Both the position numbers and the translations under genes were made by a program. From positions 1-32,340 of the forward strand of contig JAKLLB010000051.1 of the NCBI GenBank assembly GCA_023150345.1: 32,340 nt of DNA, given 5' to 3'. Under the pieces are notes generated by a model. That model searched no databases and was not told the origin of the DNA. It saw nothing but the letters and a program-made list of their open reading frames with translations. The number at the start of each line of letters is the position of its first letter. Position 1 is the stretch's first letter. The DNA comes from Aquabacterium sp. GTDB taxonomy: Bacteria > Pseudomonadota > Gammaproteobacteria > Burkholderiales > Burkholderiaceae_C. Shown piece by piece: positions 16,761 through 25,090 of this stretch.

Positions 16761-16955
16761 GATCCCCGGGATCTCCAGCAAGGATGTCACACCCCCCCAC
16801 CCGGTGGCCCCGCGGATGGGCTCGTCAATGATGAACGGCCACCGCTCAGGATAGCCGAGGGGCGCGATTGTACGTGTGCCCCACCCGCTGGCCGTCGGGG
16901 TCGGGACGGCGGCGACTAAAATCGACACCTTTCCCCTTAACGGACCGCATTGCCC
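16761..16955. promoter_or_regulatory. Divergent promoter region, Rieske gene / xseB operon
   Basis: A 195-bp gap between divergent genes. On the plus strand TAAAAT (16917-16922) is a plausible -10 for xseB-ispA-dxs, and on the minus strand TACAAT (16872-16867) is a plausible -10 for the Rieske gene. Neither has a strong -35 match at the usual spacing, so the exact start points are uncertain. Confidence 0.4.
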
Positions 16956-17207
16956 ATGCCCGCGCCCGATCCCGTGGTGCCGACCCCTGCCAGCGCCGAT
17001 GGCGGCGAAAGTTACGAACAGGCCTTGGCCGAACTCGAGCGACTCGTGCAGGCCATGGAAACCGGCCAGATGCCGCTCAACCAGCTTCTTGAGAGCTATC
17101 ACCGGGCCTCCCGGTTGCTGGCCGTTTGCCGCGAGCGCTTGCAGGCCGTCGAGACGCAGGTCAAGCTGCTCGAGGACGGCCAACTCAAGGACTACCCCGC
17201 GCCATGA
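16956..17207 (+). CDS. xseB: Exodeoxyribonuclease VII small subunit
   Basis: An 83-residue protein. The conserved small-subunit helix-turn-helix pair is clear: SYEQALAELERLVQAMETGQMPLNQLLESYHRASRLLAVCRERLQAVETQVKLL, split around the Gly/Met turn. XseB binds XseA to form the nuclease that trims single-stranded DNA. I start it at ATG 16956; a TTG two codons earlier is less likely. It overlaps ispA by 4 bp (ATGA), the usual xseB-ispA-dxs order of proteobacteria. The large subunit gene is not in the window. Confidence 0.95.
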   Translation: MPAPDPVVPTPASADGGESYEQALAELERLVQAMETGQMPLNQLLESYHRASRLLAVCRERLQAVETQVKLLEDGQLKDYPAP

Positions 17208-18097
17208 CGCCGCCGCCCGACTTCGACAACTGGATGCGGCAGACGCTCGACCAGGTCGAGCGCGCCCTGGAGCACTGGGTTCCGTGCGATGCACCGGCCG
17301 GTCTGGGCGAGGGCATGCGCTACGGTGTGCTCGACGGAGGCAAGCGCCTTCGGCCCATGCTGGTGCGCGCCGCCAGCGAGGCCGTGCAGGGGCTGCCCGA
17401 GGCTGCGTTGCGAGCCGGAGTTGCCGTCGAGCTCATCCACGCCTACTCGCTGGTGCACGACGACATGCCCTGCATGGACAACGACGTGCTGCGACGAGGC
17501 AAGCCGACGGTGCACGTGCGCTACGGCGAAGCCAGCGCGATGCTGGTGGGCGATGCGATGCAGGCTCTGGCGTTCGAGGTTCTCACCCCCGACGGGTCCG
17601 CGGTGCCGCAGGCGCTGCAGGCGCGCCTGTGCGGCTTGTTGGCCAGGGCAGCCGGTCATGCGGGCATGGCTGGCGGACAGGCCATCGACCTGGCGGCCAT
17701 AGGCCGGCGCCTGGACGAGTCCGCGCTGCGCGACATGCACCGCCGCAAGACGGGCGCCTTGCTTCAGGCCAGCGTGATGATGGGCGCGGCCACCGGCAGC
17801 GCCGGTGTACAAGCCCTGGCCGGACTGTCTGCCTACGGCGCCGCACTCGGGCTTGCCTTCCAGGTGGTGGACGACATCCTGGACGTCACACAGGGCTCCG
17901 ACAAGCTGGGCAAGACCGCCGGCAAGGACGAGCACCAGAACAAGCCCACCTATGTCAGCGTGCTCGGCCTGCAGGCGGCACGCGATGAGGCACGGCGACT
18001 TCATCAGTCGGCCCTGGAGGCGCTGGGTGCCTGCGGACTGCCCGACACGACGCACCTGCGCCAGCTGGCCGATCTGGTGGTCGACCGCGAACACTGA
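17204..18097 (+). CDS. ispA: Farnesyl diphosphate synthase (geranyltranstransferase)
   Basis: A 297-residue cytoplasmic prenyltransferase that joins isopentenyl diphosphate to dimethylallyl and then geranyl diphosphate. Both Asp-rich motifs are present: DDMPCMDND (with the two-residue insertion typical of bacterial FPP synthases) and DDILDVTQ. GGKRLRPML and HRRKTGALL provide the diphosphate-binding Lys/Arg residues, and AGKDEHQNKPTYVSVLG is the usual C-terminal stretch. The product feeds quinone and undecaprenyl synthesis. Coupled to xseB by ATGA and 6 bp from dxs. Confidence 0.96.
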   Translation: MTPPPDFDNWMRQTLDQVERALEHWVPCDAPAGLGEGMRYGVLDGGKRLRPMLVRAASEAVQGLPEAALRAGVAVELIHAYSLVHDDMPCMDNDVLRRGKPTVHVRYGEASAMLVGDAMQALAFEVLTPDGSAVPQALQARLCGLLARAAGHAGMAGGQAIDLAAIGRRLDESALRDMHRRKTGALLQASVMMGAATGSAGVQALAGLSAYGAALGLAFQVVDDILDVTQGSDKLGKTAGKDEHQNKPTYVSVLGLQAARDEARRLHQSALEALGACGLPDTTHLRQLADLVVDREH

Positions 18098-18103
18098 GGG
18101 TCC

Positions 18104-20017
18104 ATGAGCACCGCGTTGCTGAACACCATCGACAGCCCTGGCGACCTGCGGCGGCTGTCGCGCCCCGAACTGCGCACGCTGGCGCAGGAGTTGCGTGCCT
18201 TCGTGCTTGACAGCGTCAGCAAGACGGGCGGCCACCTGTCGTCCAACCTGGGCACCGTGGAGCTGACGATCGCGTTGCACTACGTCTACCAGACGCCGCA
18301 CGACCGCATCGTCTGGGATGTGGGGCACCAGACCTACCCGCACAAGATCCTCACCGGACGGCGCGAGCGCATGGGCACGCTGCGCCAGTTGGGTGGCTTG
18401 GCGGGCTTTCCGCGTCGCGACGAAAGCGAGTACGACACCTTCGGCACGGCGCACTCGTCCACCAGCATTTCGGCGGCTTTGGGCATGGCACACGCGGCGC
18501 GGCTCAAGGGCGAGAACCGCCGGGTGGCGGCGGTGATCGGCGACGGCGCGCTCACCGGTGGCATGGCATTCGAGGCCCTGAACCACGGCGGGGCCGATGG
18601 AGGTGCCGGGCTGGCCGATATCCTCGTGGTGCTCAACGACAACGACATGTCGATCTCCCCGCCCGTGGGGGCGTTGAACAAGCACCTGGCACGACTGATG
18701 AGCGGCACCTTCTACAGCGCGGCGCGCGAGGGTGCCAAGAGCGTGCTCAAGGGCACGCCGCTGTACGAGTTCGCCAAGCGCTTCGAGGAGCACACCAAAG
18801 GCATGGTGGTGCCCGGCACCATCTTCGAAGAACTGGGGTTCACCTATGTCGGTCCGATCGACGGGCACGACCTGGACGCCCTCATTCCCACACTGGAGAA
18901 CCTGCGCGGCAAGCGCGGCCCGCAGTTCCTGCATGTGATCACCAAGAAGGGCTATGGCTACAAGCTGGCCGAGGCCGATCCGGTCAACTACCACGGGCCG
19001 AGCAAGTTCGATCCGGCGGTGGGGCTGCAGAAGCCGGCCACGCCACCTCGCCCCACGTTCACCCAGATCTTCGGCCAGTGGCTGTGCGACATGGCCGAGG
19101 CCGACGAACGCCTGGTGGCCATCACGCCTGCGATGCGCGAGGGTTCCGGGCTGGTGGAGTTCGAGCAGCGTTTTCCCAAGCGCTACCACGACGTGGGTAT
19201 CGCCGAGCAGCACGCCGTGACGTTTGCAGCCGGGCTGGCCTGCGAGGGCCTCAAACCGGTGCTGGCCATCTACTCGACGTTCTTGCAGCGTGGATACGAC
19301 CAGCTCATCCACGACGTGGCGCTGCAGAACCTGCCGGTGGTCTTTGCGCTCGACCGATCGGGCGTGGTCGGTGCCGACGGTCCCACCCATTGCGGTGCGT
19401 ACGACCTGGCCTACCTTCGCTGCGTGCCCCAGATGAGCGTGCTCACGCCGGCGGACGAAGACGAGTGCCGGCGTGCGTTGACGACGGCATTTCGCCGGGA
19501 CGGTCCGGTGGCGGTACGTTACCCGCGCGGCGCGGGCGTGGGCCGGGTGCCCGACCCCGGCTTGCATGAGCTGCCCTGGGGACGGGGCGAGATTCGGCGC
19601 CAAAGCGGCCTGGCCAGCGGCCAGGGCCGGCGCGTGGCCCTGCTGGCCTTTGGCACGCTGCTGTACCCGGCGCTCGATGCTGCGCAGTCGCTCGACGCAA
19701 CGGTGGCCAATATGCGGTTCGCCAAGCCGCTGGACACCGAACTCGTGCATGAGTTGGCTCGCACGCACGATGCGTTGGTCACGCTCGAGGAGGGCTGTAT
19801 CGCCGGCGGCGCCGGCAGCGCGGTGGGCGAGTACCTGCACGCAGCCGGGTTGACAGTGCCTGTGCTGCTGCTGGGCCTGCCCGATACCTACACCGAGCAC
19901 GGCGACCCGGCCAAGCTGTTGTCGTCGCTCGGCCTGGACGCCGCGGGCATCGAGCAATCGGTGCGCAAGCGCTTCGGTGTGCCCCTGACGTTGGTGCGTC
20001 CTGCCGTCAACGACTGA
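18104..20017 (+). CDS. dxs: 1-deoxy-D-xylulose-5-phosphate synthase
   Basis: A 637-residue thiamine-diphosphate enzyme that condenses pyruvate with glyceraldehyde 3-phosphate, the first step of the MEP isoprenoid pathway that supplies IspA next door. Visible are [20 protein letters not shown] (42-61), [14 protein letters not shown] (73-86), the ThDP/Mg motif [15 protein letters not shown] (146-160) with LNDNDMSIS further on, and the pyrimidine-domain motif [17 protein letters not shown] containing the catalytic-type Glu. Length matches E. coli Dxs (620). Transcription is probably shared with xseB and ispA. Confidence 0.97.
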   Translation: MSTALLNTIDSPGDLRRLSRPELRTLAQELRAFVLDSVSKTGGHLSSNLGTVELTIALHYVYQTPHDRIVWDVGHQTYPHKILTGRRERMGTLRQLGGLAGFPRRDESEYDTFGTAHSSTSISAALGMAHAARLKGENRRVAAVIGDGALTGGMAFEALNHGGADGGAGLADILVVLNDNDMSISPPVGALNKHLARLMSGTFYSAAREGAKSVLKGTPLYEFAKRFEEHTKGMVVPGTIFEELGFTYVGPIDGHDLDALIPTLENLRGKRGPQFLHVITKKGYGYKLAEADPVNYHGPSKFDPAVGLQKPATPPRPTFTQIFGQWLCDMAEADERLVAITPAMREGSGLVEFEQRFPKRYHDVGIAEQHAVTFAAGLACEGLKPVLAIYSTFLQRGYDQLIHDVALQNLPVVFALDRSGVVGADGPTHCGAYDLAYLRCVPQMSVLTPADEDECRRALTTAFRRDGPVAVRYPRGAGVGRVPDPGLHELPWGRGEIRRQSGLASGQGRRVALLAFGTLLYPALDAAQSLDATVANMRFAKPLDTELVHELARTHDALVTLEEGCIAGGAGSAVGEYLHAAGLTVPVLLLGLPDTYTEHGDPAKLLSSLGLDAAGIEQSVRKRFGVPLTLVRPAVND

Positions 20018-20092
20018 CCAACACCCGACAGACCGGCCGCTTGCGGACCCCGACGAATTCGCCTGTGCTCCGCAACGGCACGGCCACCGACA

Positions 20093-20884
20093 ATGAACCA
20101 CCTGACCGACGCTCTGCACATTCCTGATACGCAAAGTGAGCGTGACGAGCGACACCTGGCGATTCAGCGCGTGGGCGTGAAGGATGTGCGCTGGCCGCTG
20201 GTGCTCGCAGTCTCCGGACAAACCCAGCACACAGTGGCGCAATGGGACCTGGACGTGGCGTTGCCGGCCGAGCAGAAGGGCACGCACATGTCGCGTTTCG
20301 TGGCCTGGCTCGACACCTTGCCCGCCCCGCTGCACACCGAAGCGCTGGCCGAGGCCCTGGGGCGCATGCTCGAGCGGCTGGGCGCCACCGAGGGGCGCAT
20401 CGAGGCGCGGTTCCCGTTCTTCGTCCGCAAGCGGGCACCGGTGTCCGGCGTGCAGAGCCTGCTCGACTACCAGGGGCGCTGGATTGCGGAGCGACGCGGG
20501 GGCACCACGGTCATCTGGATGGAAGCGGCGGTGCCGGTGAAGAGCCTGTGCCCGTGCTCGAAGGAGATCTCCGACTACGGCGCCCACAACCAGCGGTCGT
20601 TGGTGACGGCGCGGGTGGAGCCGCTGGCGCCGCTGGCCTGGCACGAGTTGGTGCGGTATGCGGAAGAGGCTGCCTCCAGCGAGATCTGGCCGCTGCTCAA
20701 GCGCCCGGACGAGAAGTGGATCACCGAGCGTGCCTACGAGAATCCCAAGTTCGTCGAGGACTTGGTGCGCGATGTGGCGCTGCGCCTGAACGCCGACAAC
20801 CGCGTGGGACGCTACAGCGTGGACGTCGAGAATTTCGAGTCGATCCACAATCACAGCGCGTACGCGCGCATCGAGCGGTTGTAG
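20093..20884 (+). CDS. folE2: GTP cyclohydrolase I type IB (FolE2)
   Basis: A 263-residue enzyme that converts GTP to 7,8-dihydroneopterin triphosphate, the entry to folate synthesis. Family landmarks: QKGTHMSRF (61-69), VPVKSLCPCSKEISDYGAHNQRS with the metal-type Cys153 and His165, ITERAYENPKFVEDLVRD with Glu216, and the final ENFESIHNHSAYA with a histidine pair (252, 254). FolE2 can use metals other than zinc and in some bacteria is induced by zinc lack; I see no Zur-like site in the 75-bp upstream gap, so here it may simply be housekeeping. Confidence 0.95.
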   Translation: MNHLTDALHIPDTQSERDERHLAIQRVGVKDVRWPLVLAVSGQTQHTVAQWDLDVALPAEQKGTHMSRFVAWLDTLPAPLHTEALAEALGRMLERLGATEGRIEARFPFFVRKRAPVSGVQSLLDYQGRWIAERRGGTTVIWMEAAVPVKSLCPCSKEISDYGAHNQRSLVTARVEPLAPLAWHELVRYAEEAASSEIWPLLKRPDEKWITERAYENPKFVEDLVRDVALRLNADNRVGRYSVDVENFESIHNHSAYARIERL

Positions 20885-20952
20885 CGGGCGGCGGGTCTGG
20901 CAACCGCCGATGGCCCGAGCGCATCCCGTCCCGGCGCGGTATCGTTGGGAAG

Positions 20953-22188
20953 ATGTCGCACTCCACATTCCAGCCCGTAGACATACACGATCCGGTGGCG
21001 ATGCGTCGGGCCGGGCCGGACGTGCTGTCGCTGGCGCTCATGGATGCCCGCAACCGCACGCTGCAGTGGCTGGGTGCGGTCGAAGGAATGCCGACGCGGC
21101 TATCGCCACCGCTGGATGCGGATCCCCCGGTGTGGCTGGTCGGGCAGGCCGGGCGGTTCCAGGAGCTCTGGGTCGCGCGCAACCCGCAACGCGCCAGGGG
21201 CAGCGCCTGCCCCAGTGATTCCGTTCGGCTGGCGTCGATCGATCCCGTGCTCGACTGGTGGCTCGATCCGCTGGCTCAGCCGCGGGCGCAGCGTTGGTCG
21301 GGCAGCGTGCCGGCGGGCGAGGCGATGCGCGCCTACCTGGCCGCAACCCTGGAGGCCACGCTCGAACTGCTGGAAAAGGTGTCGGGCGACGACGACGAGG
21401 CGCTTTACTTCTACCGCATGGCATTGGTGCACGAGGACAGGCTGAGCGAGTCGCTGGCAGCGACCGTGCAAGCGCTGGGCTTCGAGGTCACGGTGCCCGA
21501 GTTGCGCGGGCGCCCGATGGCGGCGCGGGTGCGGCGTGACCCCCTGGGTTTTGGTGCACAGAGGGTCATGTTGGGCACGCCACCGGGAGGCTGGGTGCCC
21601 GAGGCCGAGCAGTACGCCCACGAAGCAGCGGTGCCCGAGTTCGAGATCGACGCGCAGCCGGTGACCTGGGCCGAGTTCGCCGAGTTCGTCGACGACCGTG
21701 GCTACGACGATCCCACGCACTGGAGCCCGGCGGGATGGGCCTGGGTGGAAACGGCAGGCAGACGCGCGCCACGCTATGTCGAACAGTTCGCGCACGGGGT
21801 GCTGGTGCACCGGCAGGGGCGTCTGCAGCGGGTGCCTTCGGCGCAGGCCGCGATGCATGTGTGCTGGTACGAAGCCGATGCGTGGTGTCGCTGGGCTGGG
21901 CGCCGCTTGCCCACCGAGGCCGAGTACACCCTGGCTACGCGCCAGGGCCGGCATCGTGGCTTCGTGTGGGGTGACGTGGCGGAGTGGATGGCCGAGGCGG
22001 CGTGGGCCTATCCGGGCCATCGCAGCGCGCCGGTGCGGCTCGATCCCGCAGCACCGCATCCGGCCGCTCGCGTGCTGCGCGGTGCCAGTTGCATGACCGT
22101 TGCACGCCAGCACTACGCCGACCGCCGGCGCTTCGCCGCGCCGGCGTCCGACGAGGGGTTCTGCGGATTTCGCAGCTGCGCCATCTGA
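20953..22188 (+). CDS. EgtB/SenA-family (DinB-like plus FGE-sulfatase) protein lacking canonical iron ligands
   Basis: A 411-residue protein with the two-domain layout of sulfoxide/selenoxide synthases EgtB and SenA: an N-terminal DinB-like four-helix part (about 20-180) and a C-terminal formylglycine-enzyme-like fold (about 200-411; QPVTWAEFAEFVDDRGYDDPTHW, HVCWYEADAWCRWAGRRLPTEAEY, RVLRGASCMT, GFCGFRSC). In the family three histidines hold iron. Here the first, expected in a GHxxWFQE-type motif, is Gln65 (VGQAGRFQELWVARNPQR); in the HExxH-like motif the first is His160 but the second is Leu164 (HEDRLSES). It thus probably cannot bind iron in the known way. No egtD, senB or senC is nearby. 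Function unknown. Confidence 0.85.
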   Translation: MSHSTFQPVDIHDPVAMRRAGPDVLSLALMDARNRTLQWLGAVEGMPTRLSPPLDADPPVWLVGQAGRFQELWVARNPQRARGSACPSDSVRLASIDPVLDWWLDPLAQPRAQRWSGSVPAGEAMRAYLAATLEATLELLEKVSGDDDEALYFYRMALVHEDRLSESLAATVQALGFEVTVPELRGRPMAARVRRDPLGFGAQRVMLGTPPGGWVPEAEQYAHEAAVPEFEIDAQPVTWAEFAEFVDDRGYDDPTHWSPAGWAWVETAGRRAPRYVEQFAHGVLVHRQGRLQRVPSAQAAMHVCWYEADAWCRWAGRRLPTEAEYTLATRQGRHRGFVWGDVAEWMAEAAWAYPGHRSAPVRLDPAAPHPAARVLRGASCMTVARQHYADRRRFAAPASDEGFCGFRSCAI

Positions 22189-22200
22189 GCAATTGCGCGG

Positions 22201-22236
22201 CGCAGGCGCGATGCCCTGGTACCGCCATGGCCTGCG
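22201..22236. terminator. Possible terminator dyad between convergent genes
   Basis: CGCAGGC (22201-22207) pairs with GCCTGCG (22230-22236), enclosing 22 nt that include a GGTACC palindrome. It fills most of the 60-bp convergent gap between the EgtB/SenA-like gene and the response regulator. No T-tract; weak evidence. Confidence 0.35.
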
Positions 22237-22248
22237 TGGGCGCCGGTC

Positions 22249-22881
22249 TCAGTCGTGTATCAGGCCTTCGCGCACCGCCAGTCGCACCAGGGCGGTGACG
22301 CCGTTGACACCCAGCTTGGACATGAGGCGGCTGCGGTAGGTGTCGATCGTCTTGGGCGACAGGTGCAGTTCCTGGCCGATGGCCGCGCTGCTCATTCCGT
22401 TAACCACCATCGTGACGATCTGTCGTTCGCGCGGTGACAGCGTGGCGATCGGGCTGGGCGGCGCGTCGTTGGCCAGGGCCTTCAATGCCAGCTCGGAGAC
22501 TTGCGGGCCGAAGTAGCGGCGACCGGCGGCCACTGCGTCGATGGCGGGCAGCAACTCGGCCGCCCCGGCATCCTTCAGCACGTATCCCGCTGCGCCCAGG
22601 CGCACGGCCTCGGCCACGTCGCGTGGCTGCGACGACATCGTGAGCACCAGCGGCCGAACGTTCGAGCCTCGGCGCCGAAGCTCCTGCAACACCTCGAATC
22701 CGGAGCGCTCGCCCAGCCCCAGGTCGAGAAGCATCACTTCGGCCTGGCGCTGTTGAGCTTCGGCCACTGCCTGCGTGGGGTCGCTGCCCTCTCCCACAAC
22801 CTCGTGACCCGCGCCCAACAGCAACGCGTGCAAGCCATCGCGCAGCAACAACTGATCATCGACGAGGTAAATGCGCGCCAT
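22249..22881 (-). CDS. NarL/FixJ-type response regulator (orphan in this window)
   Basis: A 210-residue two-domain regulator. The receiver (about 1-120) has the acidic pair Asp8-Asp9, phospho-acceptor Asp53 (MLLDLGLGERSG), Thr81 and Lys103 (YVLKDAG). The LuxR-type helix-turn-helix is at about 147-205 (LSPRERQIVTMVVNGMSSAAIGQEL then HLSPKTIDTYRSRLMSKLGV). The Met at 22881 is chosen because the receiver begins right there; the longer open frame upstream shows no domain. A GGAG site lies nine bases before it, inside a small hairpin. No histidine kinase is nearby; the next gene upstream on the same strand is a GspE-like ATPase. Confidence 0.93.
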   Translation of the reverse strand: MARIYLVDDQLLLRDGLHALLLGAGHEVVGEGSDPTQAVAEAQQRQAEVMLLDLGLGERSGFEVLQELRRRGSNVRPLVLTMSSQPRDVAEAVRLGAAGYVLKDAGAAELLPAIDAVAAGRRYFGPQVSELALKALANDAPPSPIATLSPRERQIVTMVVNGMSSAAIGQELHLSPKTIDTYRSRLMSKLGVNGVTALVRLAVREGLIHD

Positions 22882-22883
22882 CA

Positions 22884-22898
22884 GCACGGGCTCCGTGC
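22884..22898 (-). promoter_or_regulatory. Hairpin covering the response-regulator ribosome site
   Basis: On the minus strand GCACGG pairs with CCGTGC around a 3-nt AGC loop, immediately before the TG-ATG start. The only Shine-Dalgarno-like GGAG (22894-22891) straddles stem and loop, so folding would hide it. This could lower translation or allow control by RNA structure; it may also be chance. Confidence 0.4.
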
Positions 22899-23134
22899 AT
22901 CGGGTGCGGGTAGGACAGCAGTGAGAGTCATCGCGGGGCGCGAAGCGTTGCGGCCGACGGCCGCGAGTGCGTGGGAAACCCGTCGCGTGCGCCGATGTGG
23001 GAACTGCATTGCCGCGGGGCGGCCGCCTGCATGGGCATGCGCGACGCAGATTCTGCCCGAAGCCCGGTGCCTGCGATGCTGTCGGCTCCAATTCCTGTAG
23101 TGCATCGGCACCGAATCATCAATCCGAACGATTC

Positions 23135-24967
23135 CTAGATGTTGCAGATGGCGCCGACTTCCGTCACGGTCGTCAGTCCGGCCAGCACTTTCTCGATTGC
23201 ATCCTGGTGCAGCGGCGGTCGGTCGGCCGCAGGGATCGGCTGTCGCTGCAGGCCGAACCGCGCCGGGGCCCGCAGCCATTGCCGCGCCTGCCGATCCACC
23301 TCCATCCATTCGTGCACGCCGATGTGGCCCCGGTACCCGCTGCCATCGCAGTGCGGGCAGCCGACTGCTGCGGGCAGCACGATCACGCCGTCGCGACCGT
23401 ACTCGGCCAGCCAGCGAGGCAGCGGGTCGTGGCCGCACGGGGCCGGTTCAGGCGAACCCGGCACATGCGAATCGGCGCGCCACGCGCGCTGCAACCACTC
23501 GAGCTGCCCGCTATCGGCTGGCGACGAACGCATGCAATGCGAGCACAGCCGTCTGACCAGCCGCTGAACGAGAACGCCGCGCAATGCATCGGCCAAGCTG
23601 TCCCCATCGATGCCCATCGACATCAGGCGCGATACGGCCCCCCAAGCGCTCGAGCCGGTCGTCGCGGCGAGGACCAGCATGCCCGACGCGGCAAGGTCGA
23701 CCACCAGGCGCGCCGACAGGCTGTCGTCGAGGTCGTCGACCATCACCACATCGGCGTCGGCCTGCGCGATTGCCCGCAACCCGCTCAGAGCGCTGGGTTC
23801 TCCGGTGCGACGCACCTGGATCTGGCGTACCCCGCGTTGGGTGATCGTGACCGATCGCTCGGCGGTCACGATCTTGCGCGCGGGTGTGTTCAGATGGGCC
23901 AGCGCCGCGTGCAAGGTCGTGGTGCGCCCGCTGGCTTCGGGTCCCACACACAGGACGAGGCCGCCCGCTTGCTCGATGGCTGCGGTGTATGCCGCCAGGT
24001 TGCGCGCTGTCAGTCCGAGATCGGTCAGCCCTCGCAGGCGCGGGCGGGTTCGGCGCCTCACCACGACGTCCTCTTGCCCGCCCATGGTGGGAATCGTGGT
24101 CACCTGCAACGGCGGGTGCGCATCGCCGTCGCTGGGTTCGATCATGCCGACCTGCGCCTGCATCCTCTCGCCCCGATCGAGCTGGGCCATGGTCTTGAGC
24201 TGCTCGACCAAAGGATCCCGACAGGCCGCGGGCAGGCGGGCATAGGGCACCAGCACACCGCCGTGCCGGGCGCGCACGATCACCGGGTCGTGAGCGCCAT
24301 CCGATTCGACATGAACATGGGTCACCGCACCGGATCGGGTGTCGGCGACGATGCGTTCGATCAGCCGGCTTGCGATGACGCTGGCTGGGCGGTCGAGGCC
24401 ATCCTCGGCCATGGGCTGCGCGGCGGGTTGCGCAGGCGCTGCGGAGGTATCCGTGTCGACGTACATCTGTGCGATGGCCGGCCGCAGTGTCCCCGCCAGC
24501 GCCAGGACGGGCACGACCTTGAGTGACGTGCTGTGCTCGAGCTCGTCGACGGCCACGCGCGCCGAGGGGTCCTCCATCGCAACAACCAGTCGATGGCCGC
24601 GCGACATGAGCGGCAGCGCGCACAGTCGTCGGGCCAGCGATGCGGGAACCTGGCGGGTGGCTTCTGCCTCCACTGGAAACCGACCCAAGTCCACCACCGG
24701 AAACCCCATCTTGTGCACCAGCGCCGCCTCCAGCTGCTGCCGCGTGATGGCCTGGCTCATCACCAGCAGTTCACCCAGCGGCAGGTGACGTTCGCGGGTT
24801 TGCCGGGCCAGCGCATCGCCCAGCTGGCGCTCGTCGACGAAGCCCAGCGCGAGCAGCGCCTCGCCGATGCGTACCACCGGCATGCGCGATTGCAATGCGA
24901 GCGCCTGCTCCAACGGCTCGGGCGCAGCGATCGGCTGCGCCGAGGCTTGCAGGCTGTGGTCGGACAT
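23135..24967 (-). CDS. GspE/PilB-like type II secretion/type IV pilus ATPase homologue with altered active site
   Basis: A 610-residue relative of secretion ATPases. Residues about 30-170 form the N-terminal GspE-N domain (IGEALLALGFVDERQLGDAL; LGELLVMSQAITRQQLEAAL). The ATPase core (about 195-560) aligns to the family, but key sites differ: Walker A is GPEASGRTTTLHA (342-354) with Arg348 for the essential Lys; Walker B DADVVMVDDLDD (404-415) has Asp412 for Glu and Asp414 for Arg; the His-box LHTNDA reads TTGSSA (436-441). The zinc cysteines are kept (Cys475/478 and Cys537/540, then GSGYRGHIGVHEW). It may be a non-hydrolysing or regulatory paralogue. No pilin or secretin genes adjoin it. Confidence 0.88.
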   Translation of the reverse strand: MSDHSLQASAQPIAAPEPLEQALALQSRMPVVRIGEALLALGFVDERQLGDALARQTRERHLPLGELLVMSQAITRQQLEAALVHKMGFPVVDLGRFPVEAEATRQVPASLARRLCALPLMSRGHRLVVAMEDPSARVAVDELEHSTSLKVVPVLALAGTLRPAIAQMYVDTDTSAAPAQPAAQPMAEDGLDRPASVIASRLIERIVADTRSGAVTHVHVESDGAHDPVIVRARHGGVLVPYARLPAACRDPLVEQLKTMAQLDRGERMQAQVGMIEPSDGDAHPPLQVTTIPTMGGQEDVVVRRRTRPRLRGLTDLGLTARNLAAYTAAIEQAGGLVLCVGPEASGRTTTLHAALAHLNTPARKIVTAERSVTITQRGVRQIQVRRTGEPSALSGLRAIAQADADVVMVDDLDDSLSARLVVDLAASGMLVLAATTGSSAWGAVSRLMSMGIDGDSLADALRGVLVQRLVRRLCSHCMRSSPADSGQLEWLQRAWRADSHVPGSPEPAPCGHDPLPRWLAEYGRDGVIVLPAAVGCPHCDGSGYRGHIGVHEWMEVDRQARQWLRAPARFGLQRQPIPAADRPPLHQDAIEKVLAGLTTVTEVGAICNI

Positions 24968-25090
24968 GGTGCGCGGATCTCCCCGGGGGCACCGCCCTGC
25001 CGCCGTGCGATCGGGGGCCGGGCAGTGGCCGATGCTAGCGCGGGCGCAGACGCTTGGTACGCCCAGACTGGCGGAGCCAGGGTGAGCAGT

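Noticed and set aside
17192-20968. A 1258-codon open frame on the minus strand across ispA, dxs and folE2
   Set aside because: It lies fully antisense to three well-recognised genes, its translation is His/Arg/Gln-rich with no domain I know, and long antisense frames are expected from GC-rich codon bias.
22882-23091. An N-terminal extension of the response regulator
   Set aside because: The extra 70 residues are Arg/Pro-rich without a domain, and the receiver begins at the Met at 22881.
22882-23134. A possible small gene in the 253-bp gap between the GspE-like gene and the response regulator
   Set aside because: Short frames exist on both strands but none has a family match, a ribosome site or plausible codon pattern; I treat it as leader and promoter DNA.
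24968-25090. A terminator in the gap between dctM and the GspE-like gene
   Set aside because: CTGCC/GGCAG matches are too short and badly placed to call a hairpin with any confidence.
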